DNA of 64,000 bases from Bacteroidales bacterium. Lineage in GTDB: Bacteria; Bacteroidota; Bacteroidia; Bacteroidales; UBA932. Every line of letters starts with the position of its first letter. The stretch's first letter is position 1. Under the pieces are notes generated by a model. The model had not been told where the DNA came from, searched no databases, and worked only from the letters and a program-made list of their open reading frames with translations. Shown here one piece after another: positions 55,501 to 63,800 of the stretch. Both the position numbers and the translations under genes were made by a program. The DNA is taken from positions 17,237-81,236 of the forward strand of contig JAQYTJ010000028.1 of NCBI GenBank assembly GCA_028724885.1, read 5' to 3'.

Positions 55501-56359
55501 AAGGGTTTATATTCCTGTCTTCCCTGGCACCAACTGCGACTACGATTCCGCAAAGGCCTTCCGCAAGGTGGGCGCGGAACCTTTCATGAGCGTGTTCAAA
55601 AACCTCAGTGAACAGGACGTACTGGATTCAATCGCCGAAATGAAAGAAAACATCGACAAATGCCAAATATTGATGCTGGTCGGCGGCTTCTCCGCCGGAG
55701 ACGAGCCGGATGGAAGCGGGAAGTTTATCGCCAACGTTCTGAACAACAAAGACATAGCCAATGCAATTGAGCGCCTGTTGCAAAGGGATGGTCTAATTTT
55801 AGGAATATGCAATGGCTTCCAGGCTCTGGTGAAATCCGGCCTGCTGCCTTACGGCCACCTTGGAATGGTCACTAAAGACTCGCCTACCCTGTTCAAGAAC
55901 GACATCAACAGACATATCTCCCAGATGGTCACCACGAGGGTTTCTACAACCAATTCACCTTGGCTGTCTGGCCTCAACATCGGGGATGAGTTCTCAATTC
56001 CAGTAAGCCACGGTGAGGGTAAATTTGTCTTGGATGAGGATCTTGCCCGCGAGCTATTCGCCAACGGCCAGGTGGCCTTCCAGTACGTAGACCCTATCAC
56101 CAATGAGGTCACGATGGAGTCTCCTTACAATCCTAACGGCTCTTACTATGCAATAGAGGGCATCATCTCCACGGATGGAAAAATTCTTGGCAAGATGGGA
56201 CACAGCGAGCGATACGAAGATGGTCTGTTCAAGAATATCGAGGCTGACCTCGAGCAGCCGCTCTTCGAAAATGCTGTACGCTACTTCCGCACAGGCTCTG
56301 CTCATGCCAGCTCGCCTGCGTCTGAAAACGGTAATGGCACCATAAAATATAATTCATAA
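52538..56359 (+). CDS. purL: Phosphoribosylformylglycinamidine synthase (single-chain)
   Basis: The large PurL, 1273 residues from ATG 52538 (MKNYRIFVEKHPEFQVEAK). The frame is open 30 codons further up but that part precedes the predicted transcription start. It converts FGAR, glutamine and ATP to FGAM in purine synthesis. Domains in order: N-terminal PurS-like (to about 150), linker (about 170-230, ending LDTYWSDHCRHTTF), two ATP-binding/AIRS-like halves (FKNETHNHPTEIEPFGGAAT; GGKDSM near 780) and the C-terminal class I glutaminase (about 985-1260). The nucleophile is Cys1091 in GICNGFQAL, and His/Glu sit in VSHGEGKF near 1158. All catalytic blocks are present. purC follows 11 bp later. Confidence 0.97.
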   Translation: MKNYRIFVEKHPEFQVEAKSLLAELNENLSLNLKSLRLLNVYDLFGFTQELLEKCRYSVFGEIVTDSVTEALDLEGEKYIAVEYLPGQFDQRAASAIDCVHLIDPAANINLKSSKLIIVDDDASEEVLGKISRYCINPVESRTKDLSKLTDTEQAAVKPVPVLEGFRNMSAASEREAYCKKMGLAMNADDLNEVVKYFTEEGRDPNETELRILDTYWSDHCRHTTFTTELEEIGIEDSFIKEDIEGTMELYLKMRKDLGREQKGLNLMDMATIGAKHLRKAGKLDDMEVSEENNACSIFIDVDVDDTVEKWLLMFKNETHNHPTEIEPFGGAATCLGGAIRDPLSGRSYVYQAMRVTGAGDIWKPVSETLPGKLPQKVITKQAAHGYSSYGNQIGLATTHVREIYHDGYTAKRLEVGAVVGAVKASNVRRESPKPGDVVLMLGGRTGRDGIGGATGSSKEHTEESLETCGSEVQKGNAPEERKLERLFRRPEVTKLIKKSNDFGAGGVSVAIGELTDGLDIYLDRVPVKYSGMNTTELAISESQERMAVVVEAKDENIFKEYCHEENIEVTHVADVTDTERMKMYYEGKVVVDLKRRFIDSAGAKHYAKAEIGAVPENDPFYRDVPGKSLKERMFSNLQDQNVTCQKGLIEMFDSTIGRSTVLMPFGGELQATETQVSVQKLPTDGFTNTASMMAFGFNPALCEWSPYHGAAYSMVEACSKIVAAGGCWETMRFSCQEYFERMTSDPKIWGKPAAALLGSLKMQEELGLPSIGGKDSMSGSFETEKGIIHVPPTFIAFGITPVKVKNVISPEFKWEGDRLYLVKHTPKENFMPDTQQLMKNWNHIQEKIADGTIVSAWATGFGGVAEALCKMSFGNAFGFDVHLDEEDLFNLSYGSIVVETDGHALDFENAIELGYVTSGEDGNVLVNGTSISIFELMDFNGSLFDKVYPSTSKPDFKRLMPRGSEGMKPFKAHKADLQYHGPAVDKVRVYIPVFPGTNCDYDSAKAFRKVGAEPFMSVFKNLSEQDVLDSIAEMKENIDKCQILMLVGGFSAGDEPDGSGKFIANVLNNKDIANAIERLLQRDGLILGICNGFQALVKSGLLPYGHLGMVTKDSPTLFKNDINRHISQMVTTRVSTTNSPWLSGLNIGDEFSIPVSHGEGKFVLDEDLARELFANGQVAFQYVDPITNEVTMESPYNPNGSYYAIEGIISTDGKILGKMGHSERYEDGLFKNIEADLEQPLFENAVRYFRTGSAHASSPASENGNGTIKYNS

Positions 56360-56370
56360 TTTCATTGAAT

Positions 56371-57093
56371 ATGGAAAAGACTGGAATAGTGCATGATGGG
56401 GTTTCCATCAAAATATATGACACCGAGGACCCTAAAAAAGTCATAATCAGCTTCACCGATGAAATCACTGCCTACAAGAAAATCAAGAAGGCGGTCATCA
56501 AGGGCAAGGGAAAATATTGCAATGGCATTTCCTGCGAGATTTCAAGAGTATTGCAGGAGAATGGGGTGCCGACGAGCTTCATAGAGAAACTGTCCGATAC
56601 TGAACAGCTTTGCTGGAAGACGAGCGTCATCCCGATGGAAGTCATAGTGCGCAATGTCATCGCCGGATCCATGGCACAGAGGCTAGGGCTGAAAGAAGGC
56701 ATTGTTCCGAAAGAGCCTGTCTACGACCTCTGTTACAAGTCTGACATACTCTGCGACCCTCTGATCAACGATTCGCAGGCACTAGCCATAGGCCTAGTAA
56801 ACCAAGAAGAATTGAGTCAGATATATTCAATGACGCAAAAAGTGAATGCGGTGCTGATCCCCATGTTCAAGAGCATCGGCATCACTCTGGTGGACTTCAA
56901 GACTGAATATGGCCACATGCCTGATGGGAGCCTTGTCATGAGCGATGACATCACTCCAGACAGCGCACGACTTTGGGACATCGCTACCGGCCAGCGTCTC
57001 GACAAAGACCGCTTCCGTCACGACAACGGCAAAGTCGGCGAAGCGTACAGAGACGTTTATGAAAGACTGACCAATTGCAAAAAGTGCCAATAA
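56371..57093 (+). CDS. purC: Phosphoribosylaminoimidazole-succinocarboxamide synthase (SAICAR synthetase)
   Basis: SAICAR synthetase, 240 residues from ATG 56371 (MEKTGIVHDGVSIKIYDTED); an earlier TTG adds nothing. It joins CAIR and aspartate with ATP in purine synthesis. Visible family blocks are the N-terminal nucleotide site GKGKYCNGISCEIS, FIEKLSDTEQLCWKTSVIPMEVIVRNVIAGS in segments, LGLKEG, YDLCYKSD, LVDFKTEYGHMPDG and SDDITPDSARLWD followed by LDKDRFRHDNG. It sits 11 bp after purL, and both act in the same pathway under the promoter at 52482. The C-terminus CKKCQ is unremarkable. An 81-bp gap without a visible terminator leads to cysS. Confidence 0.96.
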   Translation: MEKTGIVHDGVSIKIYDTEDPKKVIISFTDEITAYKKIKKAVIKGKGKYCNGISCEISRVLQENGVPTSFIEKLSDTEQLCWKTSVIPMEVIVRNVIAGSMAQRLGLKEGIVPKEPVYDLCYKSDILCDPLINDSQALAIGLVNQEELSQIYSMTQKVNAVLIPMFKSIGITLVDFKTEYGHMPDGSLVMSDDITPDSARLWDIATGQRLDKDRFRHDNGKVGEAYRDVYERLTNCKKCQ

Positions 57094-57174
57094 AACACCG
57101 CAAAAACATAAACGAAAAGCTACGAAAAACCTCAATATATCTTGTATATTCTTTTTAAATTGGAATTATCAGTT

Positions 57175-58797
57175 ATGCGAAATCTATATTTGACGAACAC
57201 GCTTTCTAGGGAAAAAGAGCTTTTCACGCCGATTAACCCCGGCCACGTGGGAATGTATGTCTGCGGGCCTACGGTTTATGGAGATGCTCATCTGGGTCAC
57301 GCTCGCCCAGGAGTCACTTTCGACGTGCTTTTCAGGCTCTTGAAGCACCTGGGATACAAGGTTCGCTACGTGAGGAATATTACGGATGTAGGCCATTTGG
57401 AACACGATGCGGACGAGGGCGAGGACAAGATTGCCAAGAAAGCTCGGCTGGAACAGCTGGAGCCGATGGAGGTGGTACAGACCTACACTTTCCGTTACCA
57501 CGAAGCCATGCGCCAGCTGAATGTGGCCCCTCCTTCCATCGAGCCACGCGCCAGCGGCCACATTATCGAACAGATTGAAACGGTGAAGAAGATTCTGGAT
57601 GCCGGCTTTGCCTACATCAGCAACGGCAGCGTGTATTTCGATGTCGCCGCCTATAATAAGAAGTATCATTACGGAGTGCTCTCTGGACGCACTCTGGATG
57701 ACACTCTTGAGGGCACTCGTACCCTTGACGGCCAGAGCGACAAAAGGGCACCATACGACTTCGCGCTGTGGAAGAAGGCAGATCCGACGCACATCATGCA
57801 CTGGCCGAGTCCATGGAGCGAAGGCTTCCCAGGATGGCACCTGGAATGCTCTGTGATGGGCGAGAAATATCTCGGCCAGGAGTTTGACATCCACGGCGGC
57901 GGAATGGATCTTATGTTCCCTCACCACGAATGCGAAATTGCTCAGAATGAGGCTTTGCGCAGTACCCAGGGTGTGCATTACTGGGTGCACAACAACATGA
58001 TAACAATCAACGGACAGAAAATGGGCAAATCCCTAGGCAACTTCATCACGCTGCCGCAGCTATTCAGCGGCGACAACCCGAAGCTCGAGCAGGCGTATTC
58101 CCCGATGACAATCCGCTTCTTTATTCTTCAAGCCCACTACCGTGGAACTCTGGATTTCAGCAATGAGGCTCTAAAGGCTGCAGAGAAAGGTTACAGGCGT
58201 GTGATGCAGGGGTACAAGGACTTGAAGGCCCTCGCAAAGGCCGCTGGTATAGAACCAGAGGCTAAGGGCACCGAAGGCAATCCTGCCGATGCAATGCAGT
58301 ACGGCGAATTCATCAATTCCATAGCCCCAGATGCCGCTGTTCTATCGTCAGCATCTCCTGACGATGCCGGTGTCTCCGTCGAAGCCTCTGTCCCAGTTGC
58401 TGACAACGAAGTAATCGTAAAGATATTCAATGATGCTTACGATGCCATCTGCGATGACCTTAACACTCCTATCGCCCTCGCAAACGTATTCGAAGCTGTC
58501 AGAATAGTCAATTCTGCCAAAGCAGGCGAGCTAGACCTAACCAGAAACGATCTCAGCACACTACTCACCCTATTCGACAACGTAGTGTTCGGCATGATGG
58601 GCCTAAGGGATGAATCAGCAGCCGAATCCGGAGACAAGCATGTCGTAGACGGGCTCATGGATATGGTGCTGGACGAGCGCGCAAAGGCCAAGGCAGCTAA
58701 AGACTGGACTACCAGCGATGCCATCCGCGACCACCTCAAAGCCCTCGGCATCACCGTCAAAGACACCAAAGACGGCCCCGAATGGACGATTGAATGA
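57175..58797 (+). CDS. cysS: Cysteinyl-tRNA synthetase with an enlarged internal linker
   Basis: CysRS, 540 residues from ATG 57175 ([17 protein letters not shown]). The start 33 bp upstream gives no family sequence. The class I signatures are HLGHARP (the HIGH motif, about residues 39-45) and KMGKSLGN (the KMSKS motif, about 282-289). Zinc ligands include the Cys of YVCGPTVYG and the WHLECSVM and [10 protein letters not shown] blocks. Around residues 362-410 there is an Ala/Pro/Asp-rich stretch ([17 protein letters not shown], then [14 protein letters not shown]) not usual in CysRS, making the protein about 45 residues longer than typical. The anticodon-binding C-terminal domain follows normally. 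The function should be intact. Confidence 0.95.
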   Translation: MRNLYLTNTLSREKELFTPINPGHVGMYVCGPTVYGDAHLGHARPGVTFDVLFRLLKHLGYKVRYVRNITDVGHLEHDADEGEDKIAKKARLEQLEPMEVVQTYTFRYHEAMRQLNVAPPSIEPRASGHIIEQIETVKKILDAGFAYISNGSVYFDVAAYNKKYHYGVLSGRTLDDTLEGTRTLDGQSDKRAPYDFALWKKADPTHIMHWPSPWSEGFPGWHLECSVMGEKYLGQEFDIHGGGMDLMFPHHECEIAQNEALRSTQGVHYWVHNNMITINGQKMGKSLGNFITLPQLFSGDNPKLEQAYSPMTIRFFILQAHYRGTLDFSNEALKAAEKGYRRVMQGYKDLKALAKAAGIEPEAKGTEGNPADAMQYGEFINSIAPDAAVLSSASPDDAGVSVEASVPVADNEVIVKIFNDAYDAICDDLNTPIALANVFEAVRIVNSAKAGELDLTRNDLSTLLTLFDNVVFGMMGLRDESAAESGDKHVVDGLMDMVLDERAKAKAAKDWTTSDAIRDHLKALGITVKDTKDGPEWTIE

Positions 58798-59130
58798 CTC
58801 AGCGACCCGTAAACCTTAGAGGGTACTCTGATGGCCAGTGGCAACGTATTAATTATTAATATGTTATATTAGGCTCTGAAAGTATCCTGTCTAAAATTTA
58901 CATGCTACTTCCCAAATGCTCATTCTGGGTGCTTCTGCGCTTGCTTACGAAAGTATCCTGTGTAAGCGTCCCCGGGATACCGTAGACGGGGCATATTCCT
59001 GCCGCCACCTTAGATTAGGTTCAGCCATCCTTTCCTATACGGTGCTGATGCTCAACCTATCTGAATATGTGAGGGGCAGGGATTTAGGCGGAGAAGAAAA
59101 ACAAAATTCGTAAGAACAAAGGGCAGAAGC
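58798..59130. other. Intergenic region with a 13-bp direct repeat
   Basis: No gene is supported; a 65-codon + strand ORF at 58916 lacks any family pattern. GAAAGTATCCTGT occurs twice in direct orientation, 58878-58890 and 58949-58961. The region could be the decayed remains of an insertion, but no transposase sequence is visible. Confidence 0.35.
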
Positions 59131-59325
59131 ATGATTAGCATTGATGGTTTGACCTGCGCCCAAAGGGTATATATTTGCAAGGAAGGAGGATATTACCTTA
59201 CATTTCTGGTTTTATTGCCTAACGATGACGAAAAACTATTTCTGAATATTCTGATGGACGTGTCCAGAGAGATTTGGTTCGATGGCGAAGAAATCAGGAA
59301 GAAATGGATATTAGTGCCTGAATAA
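59131..59325 (+). CDS. Possible small protein, unrecognised
   Basis: A 64-codon ORF beginning MISIDGLTCAQRVYICKEGG and ending in a charged WFDGEEIRKKWILVPE. A GGGCAG purine stretch precedes the ATG. The alternation of hydrophobic and charged residues is protein-like, but I recognise no family and its neighbours give no clue. It stands alone between cysS and the ATPase gene, in a region that looks degraded. It may be a remnant or chance ORF. Confidence 0.25.
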   Translation: MISIDGLTCAQRVYICKEGGYYLTFLVLLPNDDEKLFLNILMDVSREIWFDGEEIRKKWILVPE

Positions 59326-59508
59326 AACGCCCGCCAAGTTCGGACTGACCGGAAATATTTGAAAATCCAATTTCCGCTCTTTTTCGGAGTTCTAACAAAA
59401 AAAGGCACTGCTATTGCATGAGAGGCTGATTGCTTTGTCGATTTGCGTATCCAATTGCGGAAAACAGGGAAAATATGCGAATATCGCACGAATAATAATT
59501 TTTATTTG

Positions 59509-59556
59509 TACTTTTGCGCTATCGTAACTGCTATTACGGTAACTTACATTACGATA
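59509..59556 (+). promoter_or_regulatory. -7 element and dyad operator-like site before the ATPase gene
   Basis: TACTTTTG (59509-59516) matches TAnnTTTG. Just after it lie TATCGTAA (59520-59527) and TTACGATA (59549-59556), a perfect 8-bp inverted repeat around a second small palindrome TTAC-G-GTAA (59534-59542). The same stretch can be read as two imperfect direct copies of a 15-base word starting GTAACT and ending ATTACG. It would lie at the start of the transcript, a position suited to a repressor site or a 5' hairpin. Confidence 0.55.
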
Positions 59557-59568
59557 AAACTTTTAGAT

Positions 59569-60894
59569 ATGAGATTTTTTGATAGAGAACAAGAGTTTGA
59601 AAAGCTTAGGGAAATTGAGGAACTATCTCATGAAGTAGCTAAATTTACCATCATTACAGGAAGACGCCGTATTGGTAAAACTGAGATGGTTAAGAGGTTT
59701 TATGAGAACAAGACAATGCTATACTTTTTTGTTGCCCGTAAAGCGGAAGCTGATCTATGTGATATATTCATTGACGAGATTCGCACAAAACTCAACATAC
59801 CAATGCTTGACAGCAAGGGGATGTCTTTTGCTGCGATATTCAAATTCATCATGGAATTGTCGCAAACTCAGCACATCAACCTTTTCATTGATGAGTTTCA
59901 GGATTTCTATAGGGTTAATCCATCTATCTATTCCGATATGCAAAACATATGGGATAGCTATAAGAACAATGCCCACATTAACCTGATTGTGGCAGGCTCT
60001 GTGAACACCCTAATGAATAAAATATTCAAGGATAAGAAGCAACCACTTTTTGGTAGGCAAACAGACACAATGCAAGTTCGGCCTTTCAAGCCTTCTGTTC
60101 TCAAAGAAATCATGTCTGAATATTGTCCGGGGTATAAGGAGTCCGATTTGTTGGCTCTATATACGTTGACAGGTGGAGTGGCAAAGTATGTTGAGTTGTT
60201 TATCGACAGGAAAAAGTTTACCGAAAAGAAAATGTTGGATATGTTCTTTGAACGAGATTCCTATTTTCTCCCAGAGGGTAAGAATATGCTGGTCGATGAG
60301 TTTGGCAAAGATTACGGTATCTATTTCTCGATTCTAACACTTATAGCTCAAGGTAAAAATACACGTTCAGAACTGGAGAGTACTCTCAATATAAAAGAAC
60401 TGTCAGGCTACTTAAAAAATCTAAGTGAAGAGTATGGCTTGATAAGTAAGATGCAACCTATTCATGAGAAGTCAAGCAATAAGAATGTTCATTATGCCAT
60501 CAACGACCAGTTCTTGAAATTTTGGTTCAGATTCATATACAAATATTCACACATCATCGAGGCTGGGGATAATGATAGATTGAGAGCGATAGCAGAGCGT
60601 GATTTTGCAACAATCAGCGGTAAATCGCTTGAAAGTTACTTTAATGAAGTGCTTAAAGAATCGGGAACATACACTCGCCTTGGATATTGGCATGACCGAA
60701 AAGGCGAAAACGAGATTGATATTGTTGCAGAGGATGAGTTGGATAACAAGATTGAATTTATTGAGGTTAAGCGACAAGCGAAGAACTTTGACGAAACTGT
60801 TCTGAATGGCAAATCTGAATTGTTCTTCAAAGCCGTTGGTCCTTTTAAAGGGTACGAGATTATCTATAGAGGACTATGCATAGACGACATGTAA
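59569..60894 (+). CDS. AAA+-type ATPase with C-terminal DUF234/nuclease-like domain
   Basis: A 441-residue protein of the archaeal-type ATPase family widespread in Bacteroidetes. From ATG 59569 (MRFFDREQEFEKLREI) the Walker A motif is GRRRIGKT (31-38) and Walker B is LFIDEFQDF (105-113). A winged-helix-like middle (about 270-340, NTRSELESTLNIKELSGYL) follows. The C-terminal DUF234-type region contains ENEIDIVAEDELDNKIEFIEVKRQ split here as ENEIDIVAE and IEFIEVKRQ, which looks like the E/D-ExK core of a PD-(D/E)xK nuclease fold. The upstream in-frame start at 59443 gives membrane-like sequence before the promoter and is rejected. It is visibly more AT-rich than its neighbours and stands alone, suggesting transfer. 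Biological role unknown. Confidence 0.88.
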   Translation: MRFFDREQEFEKLREIEELSHEVAKFTIITGRRRIGKTEMVKRFYENKTMLYFFVARKAEADLCDIFIDEIRTKLNIPMLDSKGMSFAAIFKFIMELSQTQHINLFIDEFQDFYRVNPSIYSDMQNIWDSYKNNAHINLIVAGSVNTLMNKIFKDKKQPLFGRQTDTMQVRPFKPSVLKEIMSEYCPGYKESDLLALYTLTGGVAKYVELFIDRKKFTEKKMLDMFFERDSYFLPEGKNMLVDEFGKDYGIYFSILTLIAQGKNTRSELESTLNIKELSGYLKNLSEEYGLISKMQPIHEKSSNKNVHYAINDQFLKFWFRFIYKYSHIIEAGDNDRLRAIAERDFATISGKSLESYFNEVLKESGTYTRLGYWHDRKGENEIDIVAEDELDNKIEFIEVKRQAKNFDETVLNGKSELFFKAVGPFKGYEIIYRGLCIDDM

Positions 60895-61111
60895 TTTTTA
60901 AAGTTTCGCAAGTATCTAAAAGCGAAGAGGGCGGTGTGGGATTGCGATGCGCATTGGGAGGAATCACCGGCGTTACAATAGTGTCATTTTTGAACATTTT
61001 TCAGAATATTAACAGCAAACAGTAACATATTACAAGATTTTTAGCGAAATTTGCAAGCAATTCCCGATTTAAAGGTTAAACTTTTTTCGAGAGAGCACAA
61101 AGACATAGAGA

Positions 61112-62068
61112 ATGAACGCTAAAAGTCTGATAACCCCGCTTGGGAGCTGGAAATTATGGAAAGATTTAATCATCATGACGATTGCCATGATGCTGGCTTC
61201 TGCTGGAGTGTATTATTTTGTAGTCCCTGCCAATCTTGTGTTAGGTTCGACAGCTGGTCTCGCCATAGTTATCTCTAATTTATTCGTGGCTGCAGGGATT
61301 CCGCTCAAAGTGTCAACTGTAATATTGATATTGAATGTCATCCTGCTATTACTTGCATGGGTGCTCTGTGGCAAGGAATTCGGCGCAAAGACAATCTACA
61401 CTTCCCTAATCTTAGGCCCGATGATGGACCTCTGGGAGCTTATCCTTCCCTACGAAAAACTGATTCCCGCAGGAGACACCTCAGTAATGGGCGACATTTG
61501 GTTCGACCTGCTCTGCTTCGTGATGATAGTAAGCGTCTCCCAGACCATCCTGTTCCACATTAACGCATCTTCAGGCGGCTTAGATATCGTGGCAAAAATC
61601 ATAAACAAATATTTTCACATGGACATAGGCGAGGCCGTGACTGTCTCTGGACTGGTGATCTGTCTCACTGCCTTCGCAGTCAACCCTTTCCGCCTAGTAG
61701 TCATCGGACTAATCGGAACTTGGATCAATGGCACTGCAGTTGATTATTTCACGGCAATGATTAATAGAAGGAAGCGTGTCTGCATAATTTGTGATGAACA
61801 CGACAAAATCCGTGAATATATCATCAGCACGCTTCAGCGCGGATGCAGCCTCTACGAGGTTACCGGTGGATACAATGGCAGGAAAAATGTGGAAATCGAA
61901 AGCCTGCTGACCAAGGAGGAGTTCGCCAATTTGATGAACTATATGAAGGAAAACGGCATGCACTCTTTCGTCACCGCCAGCAACGTCAGCGAGGTCTACG
62001 GCCTATGGAACCATGCTAAGAAAAAGCCAAGACCTACGCCAGCAAAGGAGAAATTATCCCAAGAATAA
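61112..62068 (+). CDS. YitT-family membrane protein (DUF161/DUF2179)
   Basis: A 318-residue integral membrane protein. Five or six hydrophobic segments lie within residues about 18-215 (for example LIIMTIAMMLASAGVYYFVV and VSTVILILNVILLLLAWVLC). The family-typical PANLVLGSTAGLAIVIS and INASSGGLDIVAKIINKYFH are present. A cytoplasmic DUF2179 domain of about 80 residues follows (RRKRVCIICDEHDKIREYII ... TGGYNGRKNVEI). The membrane part resembles the DUF161 repeats of Bacillus YitT. The transport substrate, if any, is unknown. Start ATG 61112. xth starts 33 bp after it; the two are probably co-transcribed. The preceding 217 bp hold no clear promoter. Confidence 0.9.
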   Translation: MNAKSLITPLGSWKLWKDLIIMTIAMMLASAGVYYFVVPANLVLGSTAGLAIVISNLFVAAGIPLKVSTVILILNVILLLLAWVLCGKEFGAKTIYTSLILGPMMDLWELILPYEKLIPAGDTSVMGDIWFDLLCFVMIVSVSQTILFHINASSGGLDIVAKIINKYFHMDIGEAVTVSGLVICLTAFAVNPFRLVVIGLIGTWINGTAVDYFTAMINRRKRVCIICDEHDKIREYIISTLQRGCSLYEVTGGYNGRKNVEIESLLTKEEFANLMNYMKENGMHSFVTASNVSEVYGLWNHAKKKPRPTPAKEKLSQE

Positions 62069-62101
62069 CTACCTTTGCTAAAAGGAAAAATATTCACGAA
62101 T

Positions 62102-62854
62102 ATGAAATTCATCAGTTGGAACGTGAACGGGCTGAGAGCCTGCGCCGGAAAAGGTTTCGAAGACACATTCATTGCTCTTGATGCCGATTTCTTCTGCCTT
62201 CAGGAGACGAAAATGCAGCTAGGGCAGCTGGACATGGAATTCCTAGGCTACCATTCATACTGGAACTCAGCAGAGAAAAAGGGCTATTCCGGCACGGCGA
62301 TATATTCAAGGCATGAGCCTTTGAGCGTGACTTACGGCATGGGAATAGAGGAGCATGACCACGAGGGCAGGATCATAACCCTTGAGATGCCAGCGTTTTA
62401 TCTTGTCTGCGTCTATACGCCTAATTCTCAGGACGGCCTAAAGCGGCTCGGCTACAGAATGACTTGGGACGATGCTTTTCGTGAATATGTTGCCGGCCTT
62501 AAAAAGGAAAAAGGAGTGGTAATTTGCGGAGACATGAACGTCGCCCACGAGGAAATCGACATCAAGAACCCCTCCACGAACCGCCACAACGCCGGTTTCA
62601 CCGATGAGGAGAGGGGGAAATTCACGGAACTGCTGAAAGCAGGCTTCACGGACACATGGCGCCTCATGAATCCTGGAACCGTGAAATATTCCTGGTGGTC
62701 GTACCGCTTTCACGCTCGCGAAAACAACGCCGGGTGGCGCATCGACTATTTCGTGGTTTCTGACGATTTGAAAAATAAAATAAAGGGAGCCGAAATCCAC
62801 AACGAAATCTTCGGTTCTGACCATTGCCCCGTTGAACTTGATCTGGAAATATGA
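62102..62854 (+). CDS. xth: Exodeoxyribonuclease III (AP endonuclease)
   Basis: A DNA repair nuclease of 250 residues that cuts at abasic sites and degrades duplex DNA from 3' ends. From ATG 62102 the family start is [13 protein letters not shown] (the Asn is a metal ligand), then [15 protein letters not shown] with the catalytic Glu. [55 protein letters not shown] (catalytic Asp and Asn), [20 protein letters not shown] and the terminal [13 protein letters not shown] with the catalytic His complete the pattern. The earlier TTG start at 62075 is rejected. Its last four bases overlap the start of the next gene (ATGA), implying translational coupling. Confidence 0.96.
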   Translation: MKFISWNVNGLRACAGKGFEDTFIALDADFFCLQETKMQLGQLDMEFLGYHSYWNSAEKKGYSGTAIYSRHEPLSVTYGMGIEEHDHEGRIITLEMPAFYLVCVYTPNSQDGLKRLGYRMTWDDAFREYVAGLKKEKGVVICGDMNVAHEEIDIKNPSTNRHNAGFTDEERGKFTELLKAGFTDTWRLMNPGTVKYSWWSYRFHARENNAGWRIDYFVVSDDLKNKIKGAEIHNEIFGSDHCPVELDLEI

Positions 62855-63642
62855 TTTTCTATTTCTCATCTGCCGGCAACTCGAAATGGGCAGCGGAGAC
62901 AGTAGCAGCAAAGACAGGCGACCGGCTGATATATATTCCCGATGCTATTGACAGAGGCAGCTATGAATATACTTTAGCGCCGCAGGAGCGGCTCGGCTTC
63001 ATATTCCCGGTACACGGATGGAGACCTTCTATCATAGTCCGCCGCTTCGTTAGGCGGCTCGTCATCAAAGGCTACGACCCCGATAGCACATATTCCTACA
63101 TGCTGGTGACAGCAGGCGACACAATTGGCCGCACTGTTGAAATATTCCGTGGGGATTTACGGGCAATGGGCATCTGCCTCGATTCCGCCTTCGCTCTGCT
63201 GATGCCGGAATCATACCTTGGCCTACCAGGGTTCAAGTTGGACACGCCGGAAAAAGAGGAGCAGAAGCTTGCCAAGGCGGAAAAAGATTTAAATGAATAT
63301 ACCGCAGATATCTTAGGCTGCCATCGAGGAGTGACGATAACCGTGAAAGGCCCAGCCCCATGGTTTTACAGCGAGATCGTAGGCAGCATATTCCTTCACC
63401 AGATAATCACCGACCGCAAATTCAAAGTGAATCCGGAACTCTGCATCAAATGCGGCAAGTGTGCCGAGATTTGCCCTGTCCACGACATAGATGGCGGACC
63501 GGGCAAAGCCCCCGTCTGGAAGCATAACGGGCTGTGCCTCAGCTGCTTTTCGTGCTACCACCATTGTCCGAAGAATGCGATTTCCTACGGCAGGGCCACA
63601 TCAGGCAAAGGCCAATATTATTTCGGACACACTTTCGACTAA
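62851..63642 (+). CDS. EFR1-type flavodoxin/ferredoxin fusion protein
   Basis: A 263-residue redox protein. The N-terminal flavodoxin-like part (about 1-150) begins [19 protein letters not shown], with the SSAGNSK loop in the FMN phosphate position, and contains [11 protein letters not shown]. The C-terminal part (about 190-250) holds two 4Fe-4S motifs: [12 protein letters not shown] and [12 protein letters not shown], both with four cysteines. This architecture is the EFR1 (ferredoxin with flavodoxin fold) family of anaerobes, thought to transfer electrons to undefined partners. It overlaps xth by four bases; why a DNA repair nuclease is coupled to it is not clear. Start ATG 62851. Confidence 0.9.
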   Translation: MIFYFSSAGNSKWAAETVAAKTGDRLIYIPDAIDRGSYEYTLAPQERLGFIFPVHGWRPSIIVRRFVRRLVIKGYDPDSTYSYMLVTAGDTIGRTVEIFRGDLRAMGICLDSAFALLMPESYLGLPGFKLDTPEKEEQKLAKAEKDLNEYTADILGCHRGVTITVKGPAPWFYSEIVGSIFLHQIITDRKFKVNPELCIKCGKCAEICPVHDIDGGPGKAPVWKHNGLCLSCFSCYHHCPKNAISYGRATSGKGQYYFGHTFD

Positions 63643-63800
63643 GACTTCCCCAGAATATTCCATCTTTCCTTGATGGCCTCTTCGTCGAAACGAATGGTTC
63701 CGTAGAGGTCCCCGATGTATATTGTACAGTTAAGCAACGATGAAGGGCAGTTGGGCAGGGATGTAGTACAACCAATGCAACCTACAACCCACCCCGTCAT
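63639..63800 (-). pseudogene. Possible 3' fragment of a lost gene beside the repeat array
   Basis: A 53-codon - strand ORF. Its last 25 residues, [27 protein letters not shown] in part, read like a real protein C-terminus and use codons like those of the neighbours. Its first half (Cys-rich, CIGCTTSLPNC) runs into the tandem array and looks artificial. It ends four bases inside the stop region of the EFR1 gene. I read it as the tail of a gene whose upstream part was replaced by repeats. No family is recognised. Confidence 0.3.

Noticed and set aside
58916..59113. 65-codon ORF after cysS
   Set aside because: No recognisable pattern and it crosses one of the direct repeats.
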